This document shows, in pieces, positions 19,971 through 31,577 of a DNA stretch of 64,000 nucleotides. A program made the translations under genes and the position numbers. The notes below the pieces were generated by a model that ran no database searches, was not told the DNA's origin, and worked only from the letters and a program-made list of their open reading frames with translations. This DNA comes from Gaeumannomyces sp. JS-464 (Eukaryota; Ascomycota; Sordariomycetes; Magnaporthales; Magnaporthaceae). Where the stretch lies: contig NGZR01000005.1 in NCBI GenBank assembly GCA_002197995.1, forward strand, positions 992,001 through 1,056,000, written 5' to 3'. Each line of letters starts with the position of its first letter. Within the stretch, counting starts at the first letter, position 1.

Positions 19971-22900
19971 TCACGATGGCGTCCCTCCACTGATGATGCC
20001 GATGTAGGCTATGCAGTTGTCCTTAAGCTTGCCCCATTCGATAGTGACGGTGCCCACCGACGAGATGAAGACCTTGGGGCTCGACCAGATGCCCATGAAC
20101 GCCTGGATGTTGACCAGATTCTGGGCGATGGCGACCCAGATGCCGGTGACCTTGGCGACGGCCTCGGCGACCTTTTTCATCGGCTCGCGAAGGCTGGCGG
20201 ATGTTGATATCAGTCAGTCTCATGTCCGTATTATGAGTTCTTCTCGGAAAGCGCCAGGGTTGGCGAGCAGTGGTTAGAACTTACGCCGTGAGGTTCTTGT
20301 TGGTTGCATCGGCGGTGTTGGCTGCGCTCTTGAAGCTCTCGATGGCAGAATCAATCTAGTTTTGCCAAAGGTAGAGGAGGATAATCGAAATCAGCTATCT
20401 TATTCCTCGGAAAAGGCGCAGGAGAACAGCAAGGAGGGGAAAGGAGAGAGGGGTGTAAGGTATGAGAAGAAACTCACCTCTGCAAGGCTCTTCAAGTCCT
20501 TGATTCCCTTGTACAGGAGATATCCGCCCGCGCCGATGGCAAGCAGGCCTGAAACGCAGAAAGAATCAGCAAATTTTATGCCCGGAGAGCCAAGGAGGGA
20601 GGGGCATAGGGCAAGACTCGTGAGGGAAGAGCTTACCCAGGGGCATGGTGAAGGCACCAATGGCAAACAGGGCCAGGGCGCCGAAGATCTCGAGCACGCC
20701 CATGATGGTGGTCTTTGTGTACTGCTCGCGCTGCTTCTCCAGCGCGGTCCGGGCGCTGTCGGCGTCCTGCTTGGACTTGTTGATCGCGTTCTCGAGGTTG
20801 TCCTGGCACAGCTTCCACTTCTGGCCGAACTTTGTGTATTCGTCGCTCAGCTTGGTGGCCTCGGTCGTGTAGTTGTCGACAACGGTGCTGCACGAGTCCA
20901 AGTAGTCGTCCAGTGACATCTGCCCTGCCTTGGGCGGGAAGGGCGTGACCTTGGGCAGCAGCGCGAGCTGTACCGACGCGTACGAGACGAGCCGGCGCAC
21001 GCAGCTGATGGACTGGTTTTGCAGGTCCAGGTACATCTAGGAAGAGCGCATGGCGTTAGTTGTTTATCCCGGTGCTTGACTAGCCGTTGGAAAAAGAGGA
21101 AACCTACAGCTTGGAACCGGAGCACGATGTCGCGGATCGTCATGTTGTCTTTCTCATTAGGGGTGTCCTTGGTCTTGAAGGGGTTCAGGATCTGCAGCTG
21201 ATCCGTGTAGGGGACCTGCAGAACGTTCGAGAAGGTCTGGATGATGCCCTTGCATTCGCCAGCCAGCTTTTCCAGTGCCTCTTGAACCTCGGTAGGGGGT
21301 CTGGAGCGGTTTGCCGAGCATCAGCACGGAGGCGCGCACACAAATATCAGTACCTGGGAATGCCACTTACCCCAGGTAGCCAATCATCTTTTCCAGGTCT
21401 TCCTGCGTCTTCTGGTCGTCCTCAGCGGTGGTGGGCTCTACTTCCATAACCTCGGACGGAACAGCCTCGATCGTGGCGGCCATCATCTGTGACGTGAGAG
21501 CCACGGTGTACCTGTTGGCCACCGCCGGCGAGCATGCCAGCTTCCTCATCACGGAAGCCTTCCCCGGATCCACAATAAGTCTGTATTTAGAAGCCCCGAG
21601 TTAGCTAGCTGTCCAGCAAGGGCAGCAAAGGGTAGCAACATACTCGTCTGCTCCAAGATCAGCAGCCATCTTAAACATCTTCAGCTCGGCAGGGTCCGTT
21701 GGGATCGGCGACTGGAAGCCGCTGCCACTGACCGGTTCCGCCTCGGTCATGGCCATCAAGCTCATAGAGGTAGACACGAAGGTGGAGGTGGACAAGGCTG
21801 CAATGGCCGCGTTTGCCTGCTCCTTAGTGTCCTGCCAGGCCTTGATCAGGGCCGTCACCTGGGTAGGCGTCAGCTTTTTCGACGAGTTCTCGTTCATCTG
21901 CACGGACAGCAGGTTGTCCGAGATGCCGCTCCAGACCTCGTTGAGGACATCGTTGGCCTCCACGGTGCTTCCCAGGGCGCTGGCGAGGATGGACATGCTG
22001 TTGGTGAGGGTCTGCAGCTGCGTCTGCAGGCGGTTGAGGCTGTCGACGAGCTCCTTCAAGCGGGCCTTCTCCTTGTAGAGGGCGGAGAAGTCGTCCGCGA
22101 AGGTCGCCAGCTTCATGCCGAGCAGGAAGGCCAGCTGTGGCAGGCTCTGGTCCTCCTCGGAATGGAGGGAGAACAGGTCCTTGAGCAGGGTCAGGAGGGT
22201 CTTGCCGACGTTCATGCTGGCGATCTGGGTCTGCATCGTCTGGATCTGTTCCGACAGGCCCGCGATGCGGGTGGTGGTGGCGTTGATGTTGGTCTTGATG
22301 GCATCGCTGAACTTGATGAGCTGTGTGGGGAAATGAGAAGTCAGCGTTATCCGCCCATGACTAGGTGGGTAAGTTTATTTAGATTTCTCGATAATTGTCT
22401 CTTATCAGGCTTATCGGGTCAAAACTTACATGTTTGAATAGGTCTGCCTTCTCAGCATTCTTGGCATCGATCTGGTCCGCATACTTGGCCACGATAGGTC
22501 CGACAGAGTCGGCGAGGCTGTAGGTGTGAAACGAAGGCATATGTATATCAGCATTATTCAGCTTGAAATTTTCGCCAGTGCAACTCACTCAGCAGGGGTC
22601 TGCGACCGCGCTAGGGTGCTAGTCACAGTAGCATAGCCAACGAGGTTCCGGCACAGCTGCTTCTCAAAGTCGGTCCAGGCCAGGAAGTTTGACTGGCCGT
22701 CCAGGAACATCTGGCGAGTGCTCCCGAGACTGGCAGCTGCAATCTTCTTATCAGCATCGCTGCCGGAGCCAGCATTCTCGGGAGCCTTGAGGTTCTCGAG
22801 GAAGGGGAAAGAAAAGATATCGGAAAAGGAGGAAGTGGCCGAGGAGTAGGAGTTGGTGAAAAGGGTCAGAGCCTGCGAGAGGTCTTTCTTGGGGCTCAGA

Positions 22901-23142
22901 AGGGATACGATGCTAGTAGTCGCAACGTCCCTGGCCACGACCTTGGGCTTCGGCAGAGGCACTGGGACGGCGTTGCCATCGTCGCCAACGGTGGCGAACA
23001 TAGGCTTCGCCTCGATGGCGGCAGAGGAGGCGCCATCGGTCCTGAGGCCCCTTTTGCGGCTGGCTAGGCCTGAGAGCGTGCTCGAGTCTAGCACATGGCG
23101 CAAGTCGACGGGAATAGGGGTGACAAGAATGGAAGGAGACAT
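19971..23142 (-). CDS. Large helical protein resembling two-component pore-forming (XaxAB/YaxAB-like) subunits, intact
   Basis: Nine exons, all with agreeing phases: 22589-23142, 22430-22517, 21644-22320, 21371-21580, 21108-21300, 20637-21036, 20478-20548, 20285-20355 and 19971-20193; 828 residues. Introns are 63-122 bases with GTGAGT/GTAAGT/GTATGT/GTAGGT donors. There is no signal peptide. The protein is almost wholly predicted helix in two parts. The first (about 185-440) has long amphipathic heptad-like helices (EKARLKELVDSLNRLQTQL). The second (about 510-828) has a long helix, two adjacent hydrophobic segments (IFGALALFAIGAFTMPLG and LLAIGAGGYLLYKGI), then a helix pair ending in MKKVAEAVAKVTGIW. 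A long helical bundle with one hydrophobic hairpin is the layout of alpha-helical pore-forming toxins (ClyA, Hbl/Nhe, XaxAB/YaxAB). The family call is by layout, not by search. It is head to head with a related gene. Confidence 0.65.
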
Positions 23143-24712
23143 GACGATGCTATGGCACGAGAAGAATGAGGTGGGGAAGGGTGCTAGGGGAGAGCACTAG
23201 GAAGAGGGGTAATGAGAGGAAAAGAATTTGGAAGAAGAATAGGGAATGAGGATTGGTAGTATGGATAATGGGGGATAATGGGTAGATGGTGGACTCAGCG
23301 GAGGTGTTTGGATCAAAATAGATGGACATAGACTCCCAGCTGAGGCCGCGGTGCTCGTCTTATAACCTTGGAGATACTTGGGCCCCGTAGGGACGGCTTC
23401 TTTGACAAGAACACCTGGCTGTCCTTGAAGACCCTGGAAGACGGGTGAGGGCCGTGTTGGGCAAGATCGCGATATCGGACTCGCCAGCTCTTGTCGATCC
23501 CCCGCTGCCCCGCCACAAAAGAAAGGCCTTTGGGCTTGGAAAAAGTCATCCACACCAACTCTCCCAGTCCGGGTCTAGACGTCCTCGGAGACCCTGCAAG
23601 TGTCGGGCGCTAGAAGCCTGGTGACGTGGAACCCGGTCCGGCAGAGACCGCAGCTCTCCACAAAGTCCAGCTCCCATCGTGCCTGGTTTAGCGCAATGCA
23701 GCTTCACCAAGTGCGAAGCTGAAAACCGGGGTGTGCATCTGCCAAAAACGTGGGCTTCCGTCACTTTCGTCCAATAATCCGGAGGGTGCCATGCACCGCA
23801 GCTAGCCACTGGCGGGCTTGAAGAGCCAGATCCTCGGACGCGGTGCCGCCAAGGGCAGCCACATTTCACGCGCTTCGGCTCTCTGAAGCTAGAGGGAGCG
23901 CATCAATACCCTTGTGCCAAGGCCGTCATTTTGTGGAACCTTCCCAACTGGGGCCCTGGCGCCGAAAAAGCTGAAGCCGGCAGCTGATCGCTGAAAAGAG
24001 GGCACCAGTCATATCCGCCGCCGTCCGGGCCGGGTTATACCCTTCCGGGCAAGCCGGGATCGCCCCGAGCATGGCGCCGACCTGCGCGTCCGGATTCAGC
24101 ACCTCGCATCTTTATTGACGCGGGCAAGGCGCATCGAGAAACCCGTGATGACCTCAAAAACCTCGCCATCTTTCCCCACCAGGCTTCGTGGCATCCAATA
24201 TCGACGCAAAGCCGCGAAAAAGACGCATATTCGTCGGGAGCAAGCTGATCAATTATTGTGCAGCCGCGCTTGCCCCGACGACGATCTGGGCCGGCCTTCG
24301 GCCACGTCGTCGTCATCACGGCGATCCCGGAGACTCTCCAGCGGAACAGCGGCGCTTGTGGCGGGGTGCGTCGCCTAGAATGGTCCAGATCCTGAAGGAA
24401 CGTGGCCTTTCTCGAGTCCGATGCAGCTCAACTTTGTCCGTCGAAGTCGTCACCATGAAGTTCGCGTCCAGGCCGTGCCTCGTACATTAAAGCCAGTCTT
24501 GTGCCCCCAATATCCCCTCTTCTCCATCTTCCAATACCCAGGCCAGTCCTCCCTCAAGCACTTCTCAGATAACATCCGGACTGGACTCCTGATCTCTATT
24601 CCAAACCACTCTTCTCCAACGTATCTTGTGTCACCCTTTTCCTCTCCTCCTCCTGTTTCCTGCCTCTTATTTCTTCCTCATCCCTAGTTGATACCTCCTT
24701 CTCCTAGCCACT
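23143..24712. promoter_or_regulatory. Shared divergent promoter region of the helical pair
   Basis: About 1.57 kb separates the start codons of the two head-to-head genes. Pyrimidine-rich tracts lie just upstream of both starts, as is usual for fungal promoters. A TATAAGACG sequence lies on the minus strand near 23360. No gene is supported inside, so this is the likely site of joint regulation. Confidence 0.45.
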
Positions 24713-27700
24713 ATGTCTAACGCAGCACCTGCCGAGTACAAGACGCTGGCCCCTTACGGCTTCGAAGGCGTGGGAGACTGCACGAACAACCTCCAGACGG
24801 CACTGGAGTGTATCAGAGATCTCAAGAGCAACCCCTTTGTGGTTGCTGCTGCGGATGGCAGTCCCTCACCGTCCGAATCTCCCTTTGCCCTGCTTAATTC
24901 TGCTCCACCTCCGTCAATACCCTCTCCACCATTCCTGTTGATGCCTTCCGCTCAGCCTCGGCGTATGCCAGGTCCTTATGACCCTTGCTCCAAACGCTTC
25001 AGACCTTGACGCATTCTGCAAGGCTCTCGACGGTGCGGTCAAGGCGATCCCCAAGATTGACCAAGATGCCGCTTCGGAGGCTTCCAAGGTATGTTGCAAG
25101 CATTGACCGTTGCCGGCTCCATCGGGAACTAACAAGACAAAAAACCATAGTCCGCCCAAACCGATATCTCCAACGCCAGTGGCCCCATCTCTTCGGCATC
25201 AGCGTCAGCCAAGAGGATCAAGCTCGTTCTCGCAGCCACCATGATGGGGAAGCCGCCCACGCCGAACCCCCTCGACGGCGTCAGCCTGCTGAGCGTCGTG
25301 GCGGGCTGCTTCAAGCCCATCACGGGCGACCTGGACATCACCAAGCCTGGGCCCCAGGCCAAGCTGCTCTCCTCGCAGGCCTGACCATCTCGTCCTCCAA
25401 CATGCTCAAGACCTTTGACCAGATCATCGCCGCCAACAAAGCCGAGGCGCAGAAGATTGTGACCAACTGGAACTCATGCTCCTCCAAGCTCAACCAGGCT
25501 TCCTCGCTGTTTGACCAGGCGAGCTTCGCGGCCGACACGTACATACGCGCCCTGAGCGGGTGCTCGGCGGGCATTAGCAACCTGCCGGCCGGCATCGCTC
25601 GGTTCCGCCGCTCCATCGACCACGCACCCGAGGGATGGGAGCAGGGGAACAAGGACATGATCGCAACCTGGGGCGTCATCAGCAGCAACCTCCAGGGCTA
25701 CATCGCGTTGGCCACCCAGGGGCTGCCCGCCACCATGGGCCTCTTTTCCATCTACAGCATGAGCCTCCCTGCGCCCTACGGCAAGGCAGCCGAGCTGTCC
25801 ATGATGTCTGTTGAATCGAACGGCAGCAGCGACGAGAAGTCCCCTGAGGATGTGAGGGATGCGTTTGGCCCGCCTTCGTACATGGACACCCTCCTCGCCG
25901 ACCTGGGGCCCGAGTCCGGCCGCGTCAACAAGGCACTCGATGACTTTCTAGCCATCCCATACGTCAACGCCTTCAAGGTGACCACCAAACAGGGCAAGGA
26001 GACCGATCTGCGCTCTGTCGTGCTGGACGTTCGGGCCAAGTACCTTGCTCTGCAGACAAAGTCGCTTCCTATTATCAGGGATATCAGCGCCTACTCGCTT
26101 GTGTCTCAGGCCCTCCTGCCCAAGGTCAACCACCCGGAGGCATTCCCCTTGACACTTTCCTTGAGCAGGCCACCATGCTTGTGATGGTAAGTGCATCACT
26201 TGGTCCGGAGAAGGTTTCGAATGTAGGACCGGATGAGCTGACGAGATGAAAACAATAGCGCCACGGCCAAAAGGCAAAGGCCATCGCCGAGGAGACCAAT
26301 GCCCTCAAGCAGGAGTTCCAGGAAATCATGGATCAGCTCCAGAAGCAACTCCTGCAGGTCGTGAGGCAGATCGAGGAGCAGAAGGCCGCTCTTACCAAGG
26401 CCGAGAAGGAGTACAAGTGTGAGTACCACCTTTACCTCCTTTGCCGAGTCAATAAGCCCAAGCTCGGCTTGGTGATGCCCGACAAGACGCTGATAGAAAC
26501 GGAACAAAAGACGCCTGGATCTCGGCCGTCCTCGAGGGTATCCTGACACTAGCCTTCGCCGCCGGTGCCATCAGCTCGCTCATGAGCGGGGCTGCCCCTG
26601 CCGCGGGCGAGCTGGCCATCAAGGCCGGCCTCGCCCTTAAGGAGACGATCCAGTCGACGCTCAAGGCTGTGGGGCTTGCCCAGATCATCGAGAACCTCAA
26701 GGCGTCCATCGCACTGGCGCAGCAGAGCAAGAGGCAGCTGGAGACGGTGATCCCCATGTTTGGGTCCATCCTGGCCATGATGACCAAGATCGGCGACGCC
26801 TGGGACATGATCAGCAGCAACTTGGGTGACGTGGAGCACATGTACGAGCTCTGGTAAGCGCAACGTCCAGCTTTCGCCCCTCTATCTGCTGTGGCACAAG
26901 GACAGAACTAACAAGCGTCCTTCCGTCTGCCTAGGGGCAACCCCAAGTTTTTCACCCCGTCAAACCTCGCGCTTACCCTGGAGTCCTGGGACAGCGTACG
27001 CAAGGGCGTGCAAAACTATGTCGAGGTCGTCACCGGCACCTCCATATCTTCCCATGACGACACCAAACCCGACATCAACAGCCTCTACTCGGTCGAAAGC
27101 CTGCCAGCCTACCCCGACGGGGTAGAAAACGGCCAGCCCATGGAGCCGCTCAGCGCCGAGGACTACGAGCTAGGCCTCACGACCCTGATGGCGACGTCGG
27201 CCAAGGACGAGGTCGACGCCTTCTTCTGCGCCCCGACGCTGCGCGGCCACCCGCCCTCGCCGCAGGACCTGGCCTCGCTCGCGGCCCAGTGGGCGCAGGT
27301 GGCGCAGGCCCTCAGAGGCGTCGGGCAGGGCGACCTGGCGGTGCCGTTAGATAACCTGTGCAACTCGCTCAACTCGAACGGCATCCCGCGCGTCCACGAC
27401 GCGGTCCGGTCGCTGCTCGACTTCGCCAGGGCCCAGCCGCAGGTGCCGACGCTTCCCGTGTCCGAGGCCGACTGGCAGGCCTTCTACGAGTCGCGCGTCA
27501 CACGCCTGGCGCAGGGCAGGGAAACCTCGGCGCTCGTCGACTCCGCGCTGCGCGACCTGCAGACGCAGGCGCGCAACGCGCTCGACTTTACCAGGGGCCG
27601 CTGCTCCGAGCTGCAGCAGCAGCAGCAGCAGCTGATACAGGAAGATTAAGCAGATGCGCCGCGACCTGGCTGAGCAACAGGCCAAGATGGCCGCCATCAT

Positions 27701-28055
27701 GGCGGGCATCGGGCCAATCTTTGGCTGGGCCATCATCCAGGGGATCAAGGCCCTCATCGAGGCCATCACCGGCAATCTGAACAACGCCAACCGGCAGCAG
27801 GCTCAGCTGGGCGCGCAGGTCAACGCCATGAACCACACGATCGACGTCGTGAACATGAGCCAGCACCAGCTGAGCGGCCTGTTTGACCTATCGGCCTCCG
27901 TGGCCCTGTTCTGGGCCGACATGACAACCCAGGCAAACACAGCCTCGGACCTGTGGGTTGTTCTAAAGCCGATGAAGGAGCTCGAGATCGATTTGTACAA
28001 GTCTACGTGGTCTGCGGTCGTCAACTCGTTTGGAGCTTGGGAGGGTGTCGTCTAG
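24713..28055 (+). CDS. Helical pore-forming-like partner protein, five apparent single-base frameshifts
   Basis: Exons 24713-25088, 25151-26186, 26259-26418, 26511-26853 and 26935-28055 with introns of 62, 72, 92 and 81 bases. Splice phases fit the protein-like frame at every junction. Inside exons the frame shifts by one base near 24905, 24977, 25379, 26150 (each one base missing) and 27641 (one extra), so the gene is broken as given. Visible parts are long amphipathic helices (EIMDQLQKQLLQVVRQIEEQK), a hydrophobic stretch ILTLAFAAGAISSLM, then helices ending DVEHMYELWGNPKFF. This order parallels the C-terminal half of the gene at 19971-23142. A second helical module follows in the last exon, with a Gln run (codons near 27615-27640) and another hydrophobic stretch IMAGIGPIFGWAIIQGI. 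This suggests a two-module protein or fused subunits. Confidence 0.55.
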
Positions 28056-28694
28056 GTTGTCGAAGCGCATGAAGTGGATGTTTGTATTTCTGCGGATCAG
28101 CCTAGGACATGTACCGCGTTGCGTTTAAACTAGGCCTGGTATGAACTAAAAAGGCATTTGAATCTCCTACGCTCTAAAGTAGTACATGCTGTTTGAAGAG
28201 ATCTATCAATTCTTCACTGCTTCAGCTGCGCTGCGGAAAGAAGGCCGTCTTGAGTATGGAAGGAGAACGCTATGGATAGAAAGAAGAAAGGGCGCATGGA
28301 ACAAATCTACCCGCGCCGTGGGAGTCATTCGGTCGTAAAAATTGTACGTCTCGGTGAGGGTATCAAATACTTCAATCGGCACCTTAAGGACCAAAGGGCG
28401 GAAAGGCACGATTCGGGAATCACTGCCAGATGAGTTAGCTAATGTTGAACTGCGCAGAGACTTTTGACCCTTGAAGAGTATTGGCGAGGGAGTGCTGGGG
28501 GCAGATCAGAAGGCTGGACGTCCTGTATCCAGAGACCAGCTAGCCGAGGACAGGAATCTAATTAGCATACAAAGACGCATGAATAGCCTCCTGGATGGAG
28601 GAGGGGGTGGGTAGGATTCATATCATGATGTGGAAGGAAGCCGGAGGATAATGATGATATCAGGCGAATAAATCCTGAAAGGATGAGAACTTAC
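28056..28694. other. Intergenic region downstream of the helical pair
   Basis: 3' flank of the preceding gene. No gene or clear repeat is seen. Confidence 0.5.
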
Positions 28695-28978
28695 TGCTCG
28701 CGCTACATTTCTCTCGGTTTCTTTCTTTGTAGACCATCGCGCGTCTACCAACCAGGTACATAGGTAGCGTGGGTTCGTATTCCTTCTCATCCCTCCTGCG
28801 AAGAATCCCCTCGCGGTAAGCCGGGTCCTTGACAACTAATTATGCGCAGAGTCTGTTCCCAGGTCCAGTCAGGCTCAACACCGCTTTGACGGAGGAGTTT
28901 GGCGAATGCTGCCTCGACTTTTTCGGCCGAGTCGAAGACGGGATCGTTGCTGGCGGGGATGAAGGCCTGAAATTGACT
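28695..28978 (-). pseudogene. FF-domain protein fragment (TCERG1/Prp40-like)
   Basis: Minus-strand translation from about 28977 gives FDSAEKVEAAFAKLLRQSG followed by PDWTWEQTLR. This is a typical FF domain as found in fungal transcription-elongation/splicing factors (CA150/TCERG1 and Prp40 types). The expected continuation VKDPAYREGILRRRDEKEYE is present after a frame change, explained by about four extra bases (AGTT) near 28848. The fragment ends at a donor-like GTAAGT at 28689-28694. No start, neighbouring FF domains or WW domains are found on either side, so this is a dispersed relic rather than a gene. Confidence 0.45.
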
Positions 28979-29842
28979 GTCGTTGCTAGTTTTGAGGCAT
29001 AAAATATGCCAACTCGCAATCAGAGAATCCTGCTCGTGGATGCGAGATGAATATCGCCTGTTAGAAGCTGTGGCTTATGGGATAGGGAAAATGATAGGCG
29101 CGCACCTGATGTCACATAGGACGCTTCTTGGATGCTTAGCTTTGGGTCTAGCATTGCTGTGCTGCTAAACGCTATGCGGAAAAAATGCAGAAGGTACAAA
29201 GACGGGGATTGCTACGGCGGTAAAGTCTCTTTTTCAACCCGGCTGTCGTCGCGCGAACGGTGGTGCAGCCTCGTAGGAGACCCCCTTCGGCCAGCGTTGT
29301 TCATGACAGCAGATGACTCTATAGTAGCAGACGGTGCTGCGTACCAAAGTTGTGGTGGAGTGGAAAGCAGTGCCTTGGCTCTGATACCAAGTAAAACGTG
29401 CGAACCGGAGCCAATGGAAGATTTTTATCAACAGATTAGGAAGGCACAAGGATGGAGCTAGGTGGGAGAAGAGTAACAATTTGGGTGGTCGAGGGAGCAG
29501 AGCACAGTGCTCGGTAAAAACCGGGGGTGCGCGTAAATGCGGGGACAGAAGAAGAAGGGAGAAGGTATGTAGCAAAAGAGCCGTCCTGTAAATTCATTTT
29601 TCCCCAAAAAAAAAAATCTTTTAGAAATTAACAGAGAAGTCAAAACTTCCCGCCTTTCCTATCGGCCAACCCCCTCCCGCATCTTTGCCAGGTTTTTGCC
29701 AGTAACTCCCAAGCGCTCACGATATGGTAGTTGATATGTCCGAGGTTTACCTTTATGTTCAGCTATGTCTCTATTGAAATACATCAGGAGTTTTCCAGTT
29801 TTCACCTAACCCGCAAATAATTTACAGGACCCAATCGAAACC
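28979..29842. other. Intergenic region
   Basis: No supported gene. A CCTAACCC...TTACAG sequence just before the next start codon looks like the end of a 5'-UTR intron. Confidence 0.4.
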
Positions 29843-31270
29843 ATGCCCGTCCCCGTGAAGCAAAAACAGGCGGATGAGCGCGCCTTCCAGATCATCGACT
29901 TTTTGGAGTCGTACGATGTTCTCGACGATGCGGCCAAATCCTCCATCCTAAGGACCGCCGACCCCTCCGGTCTCGATAATCCCAAAGTCGAGGCCTTCCA
30001 TCGAACCATCTTTGACAGGATCACCAGCTACATCTGGGATGTGGAGTCGGGCAACAAGGGGCTGTTCTAGACTATTGGTTTTTTGGTTTTTTCGACCCCC
30101 GGCCGGTTTTTTGGATAAGCGAGGATCGTTACAAGGGGCCTTGCAATAAAAAATGTACCTTTATAAATAGATTTTTTTCTATTTTCAACCTGTTACGGCA
30201 CGTGGAGGCTTCCAAGGCGCACGGGCCCTGGAGCCGTATTACGTCAGCACCCCTCGCAGTAGATAGGCACCTGCACGCACCCGGGCCTCCGGCCTCGATT
30301 CCTTCCCAATACATCTCTTTTTTGGCCAACTTTTGCAGCCACCTTTTGCAGCCACCTTACCGGCCGTGTATAACCCCTAACAACAGTTCGCATATAAATT
30401 TCCCCTTTAGGAGGTGGCAAAAAAAAAAAAAAAAATTATTATCTGGTCCTATTTGCACGCATTAAACCCTCGTGCTCGGCTTTTTACATGTGCCCAGCTT
30501 TTTACACGTGCCCGGCCCTTTTTAGCGCGGCCCTCCTTGGGGCTCGAAATTTTCCAAGGTAAAAGCTCCTCGAAAGACGGGAGGGTGGCCGGCTTTATAT
30601 ATTCAACGTGACAAAGCTTTGGTTAAGGGGTGGCACAAGAGGTGGCGCCAGAGGTGGCCAGGGCTTGTGTCAACGCGACTCGTTGGCTTGGGAAAAGATA
30701 CTTTTGGCGGGTTTTGCGAAGGATTTTCACAAGGGTTCGCGCGGATCCGCAAACCGGTTTTTAAACGGTTTTCGAAAATAGTATGGAAAAACCAAAAAAC
30801 CCGATTACCCTAGAACAGCCCCAAGCCTGGCACCTCCGACCTCGTGACTGAGCTGGTTATCACCCGCCGCATCACCAAGTCAATCTTCGACTTCGAGACC
30901 GACCACCACGTGGCCAAGATGGCCTTTTGCTCGATCCTGGCCATCGGCATCCTCCAGTGGCTGGCGCCGACGGTGAACATTACCCTGTTCTCCGAGGCCG
31001 AGGAGCCGGCTTGCGGAGTTCTCGAGGGCTACACGGGTAAGAGAGATCGTGCTGTCCACTACATAGACCTGTTACTGGTGATTAACCGTACGGCCACACC
31101 TACACCTTTTTGCAGTCAACGTCACCCCGGCCATGTTCATATTGCCTACGCACCACAGGCCCTGGTTCGCCAATTTGCAGCGCGCGTGCGCCTCTTCTAC
31201 CATTATGTTGTCTGATCTCAGGATCATGAGAGCGAGACGAGCAAAGAGCATGCTTCTGGTCTTGCGGTGA
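29843..31270 (+). pseudogene. Unknown membrane protein gene split by a transposon
   Basis: Three coding blocks: 29843-30057, 30823-31036 and 31116-31270. The first starts at an ATG in good context (AAACCATGCC) and is helical and charged. The second continues after the inserted element and contains a hydrophobic segment (AFCSILAIGILQWLAPTV). It is spliced by a 79-base intron (GTAAGA donor, GATTAAC branch, TGCAG acceptor) to the third block, which stops at TGA 31268-31270. The element at 30058-30822 sits inside a Lys codon, flanked on both sides by AA. Counting one AA copy, the blocks join in frame to 193 codons with correct splice phase, so the insertion is the only visible defect. The stop codon that now ends block one lies inside the transposon's inverted repeat. 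Family unknown. Confidence 0.6.
30058..30822. mobile_element. 765-bp non-autonomous inverted-repeat DNA transposon (MITE-like)
   Basis: The ends are inverted copies: 13 identical bases GGGGCTGTTCTAG at 30058-30070 and, as reverse complement, at 30810-30822. After a few differing bases both ends continue with a shared TTTTTTGGTTTTT tract. The flanks AA/AA suggest a 2-base target duplication. The interior is AT-richer, has purine and pyrimidine runs and no transposase frame. The superfamily is not clear: the terminal bases do not match the TA target of Tc1/mariner or the TTAA of piggyBac elements. It interrupts a host reading frame precisely. Confidence 0.75.
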
Positions 31271-31577
31271 CAAGGGACACAGTTCTGGGAAAGCATTACG
31301 ATGGTAACACCGGGGAAAAGACCAGGATTGTGGCGGCCAGCAGAATCAGCGTCAGCGTCCTTCTGTGTTCCCCATTGGCTGCCCTCCTTCACGTGCCCAG
31401 AATTTCAGCCGCACGTGGAGCCATCATCGGACAAATGATAAGCTGATTTCTCCCACGAGCTGAATGTTCTAAATTTTCCATGTTTCCCCCTACCAAACCT
31501 CTCCCTCGGAACTACCAAAGAAATCGAATGATCCTTTTTTCCCCTCGGCCGGCGACCCGATCCCTAGAGCCACCTAG

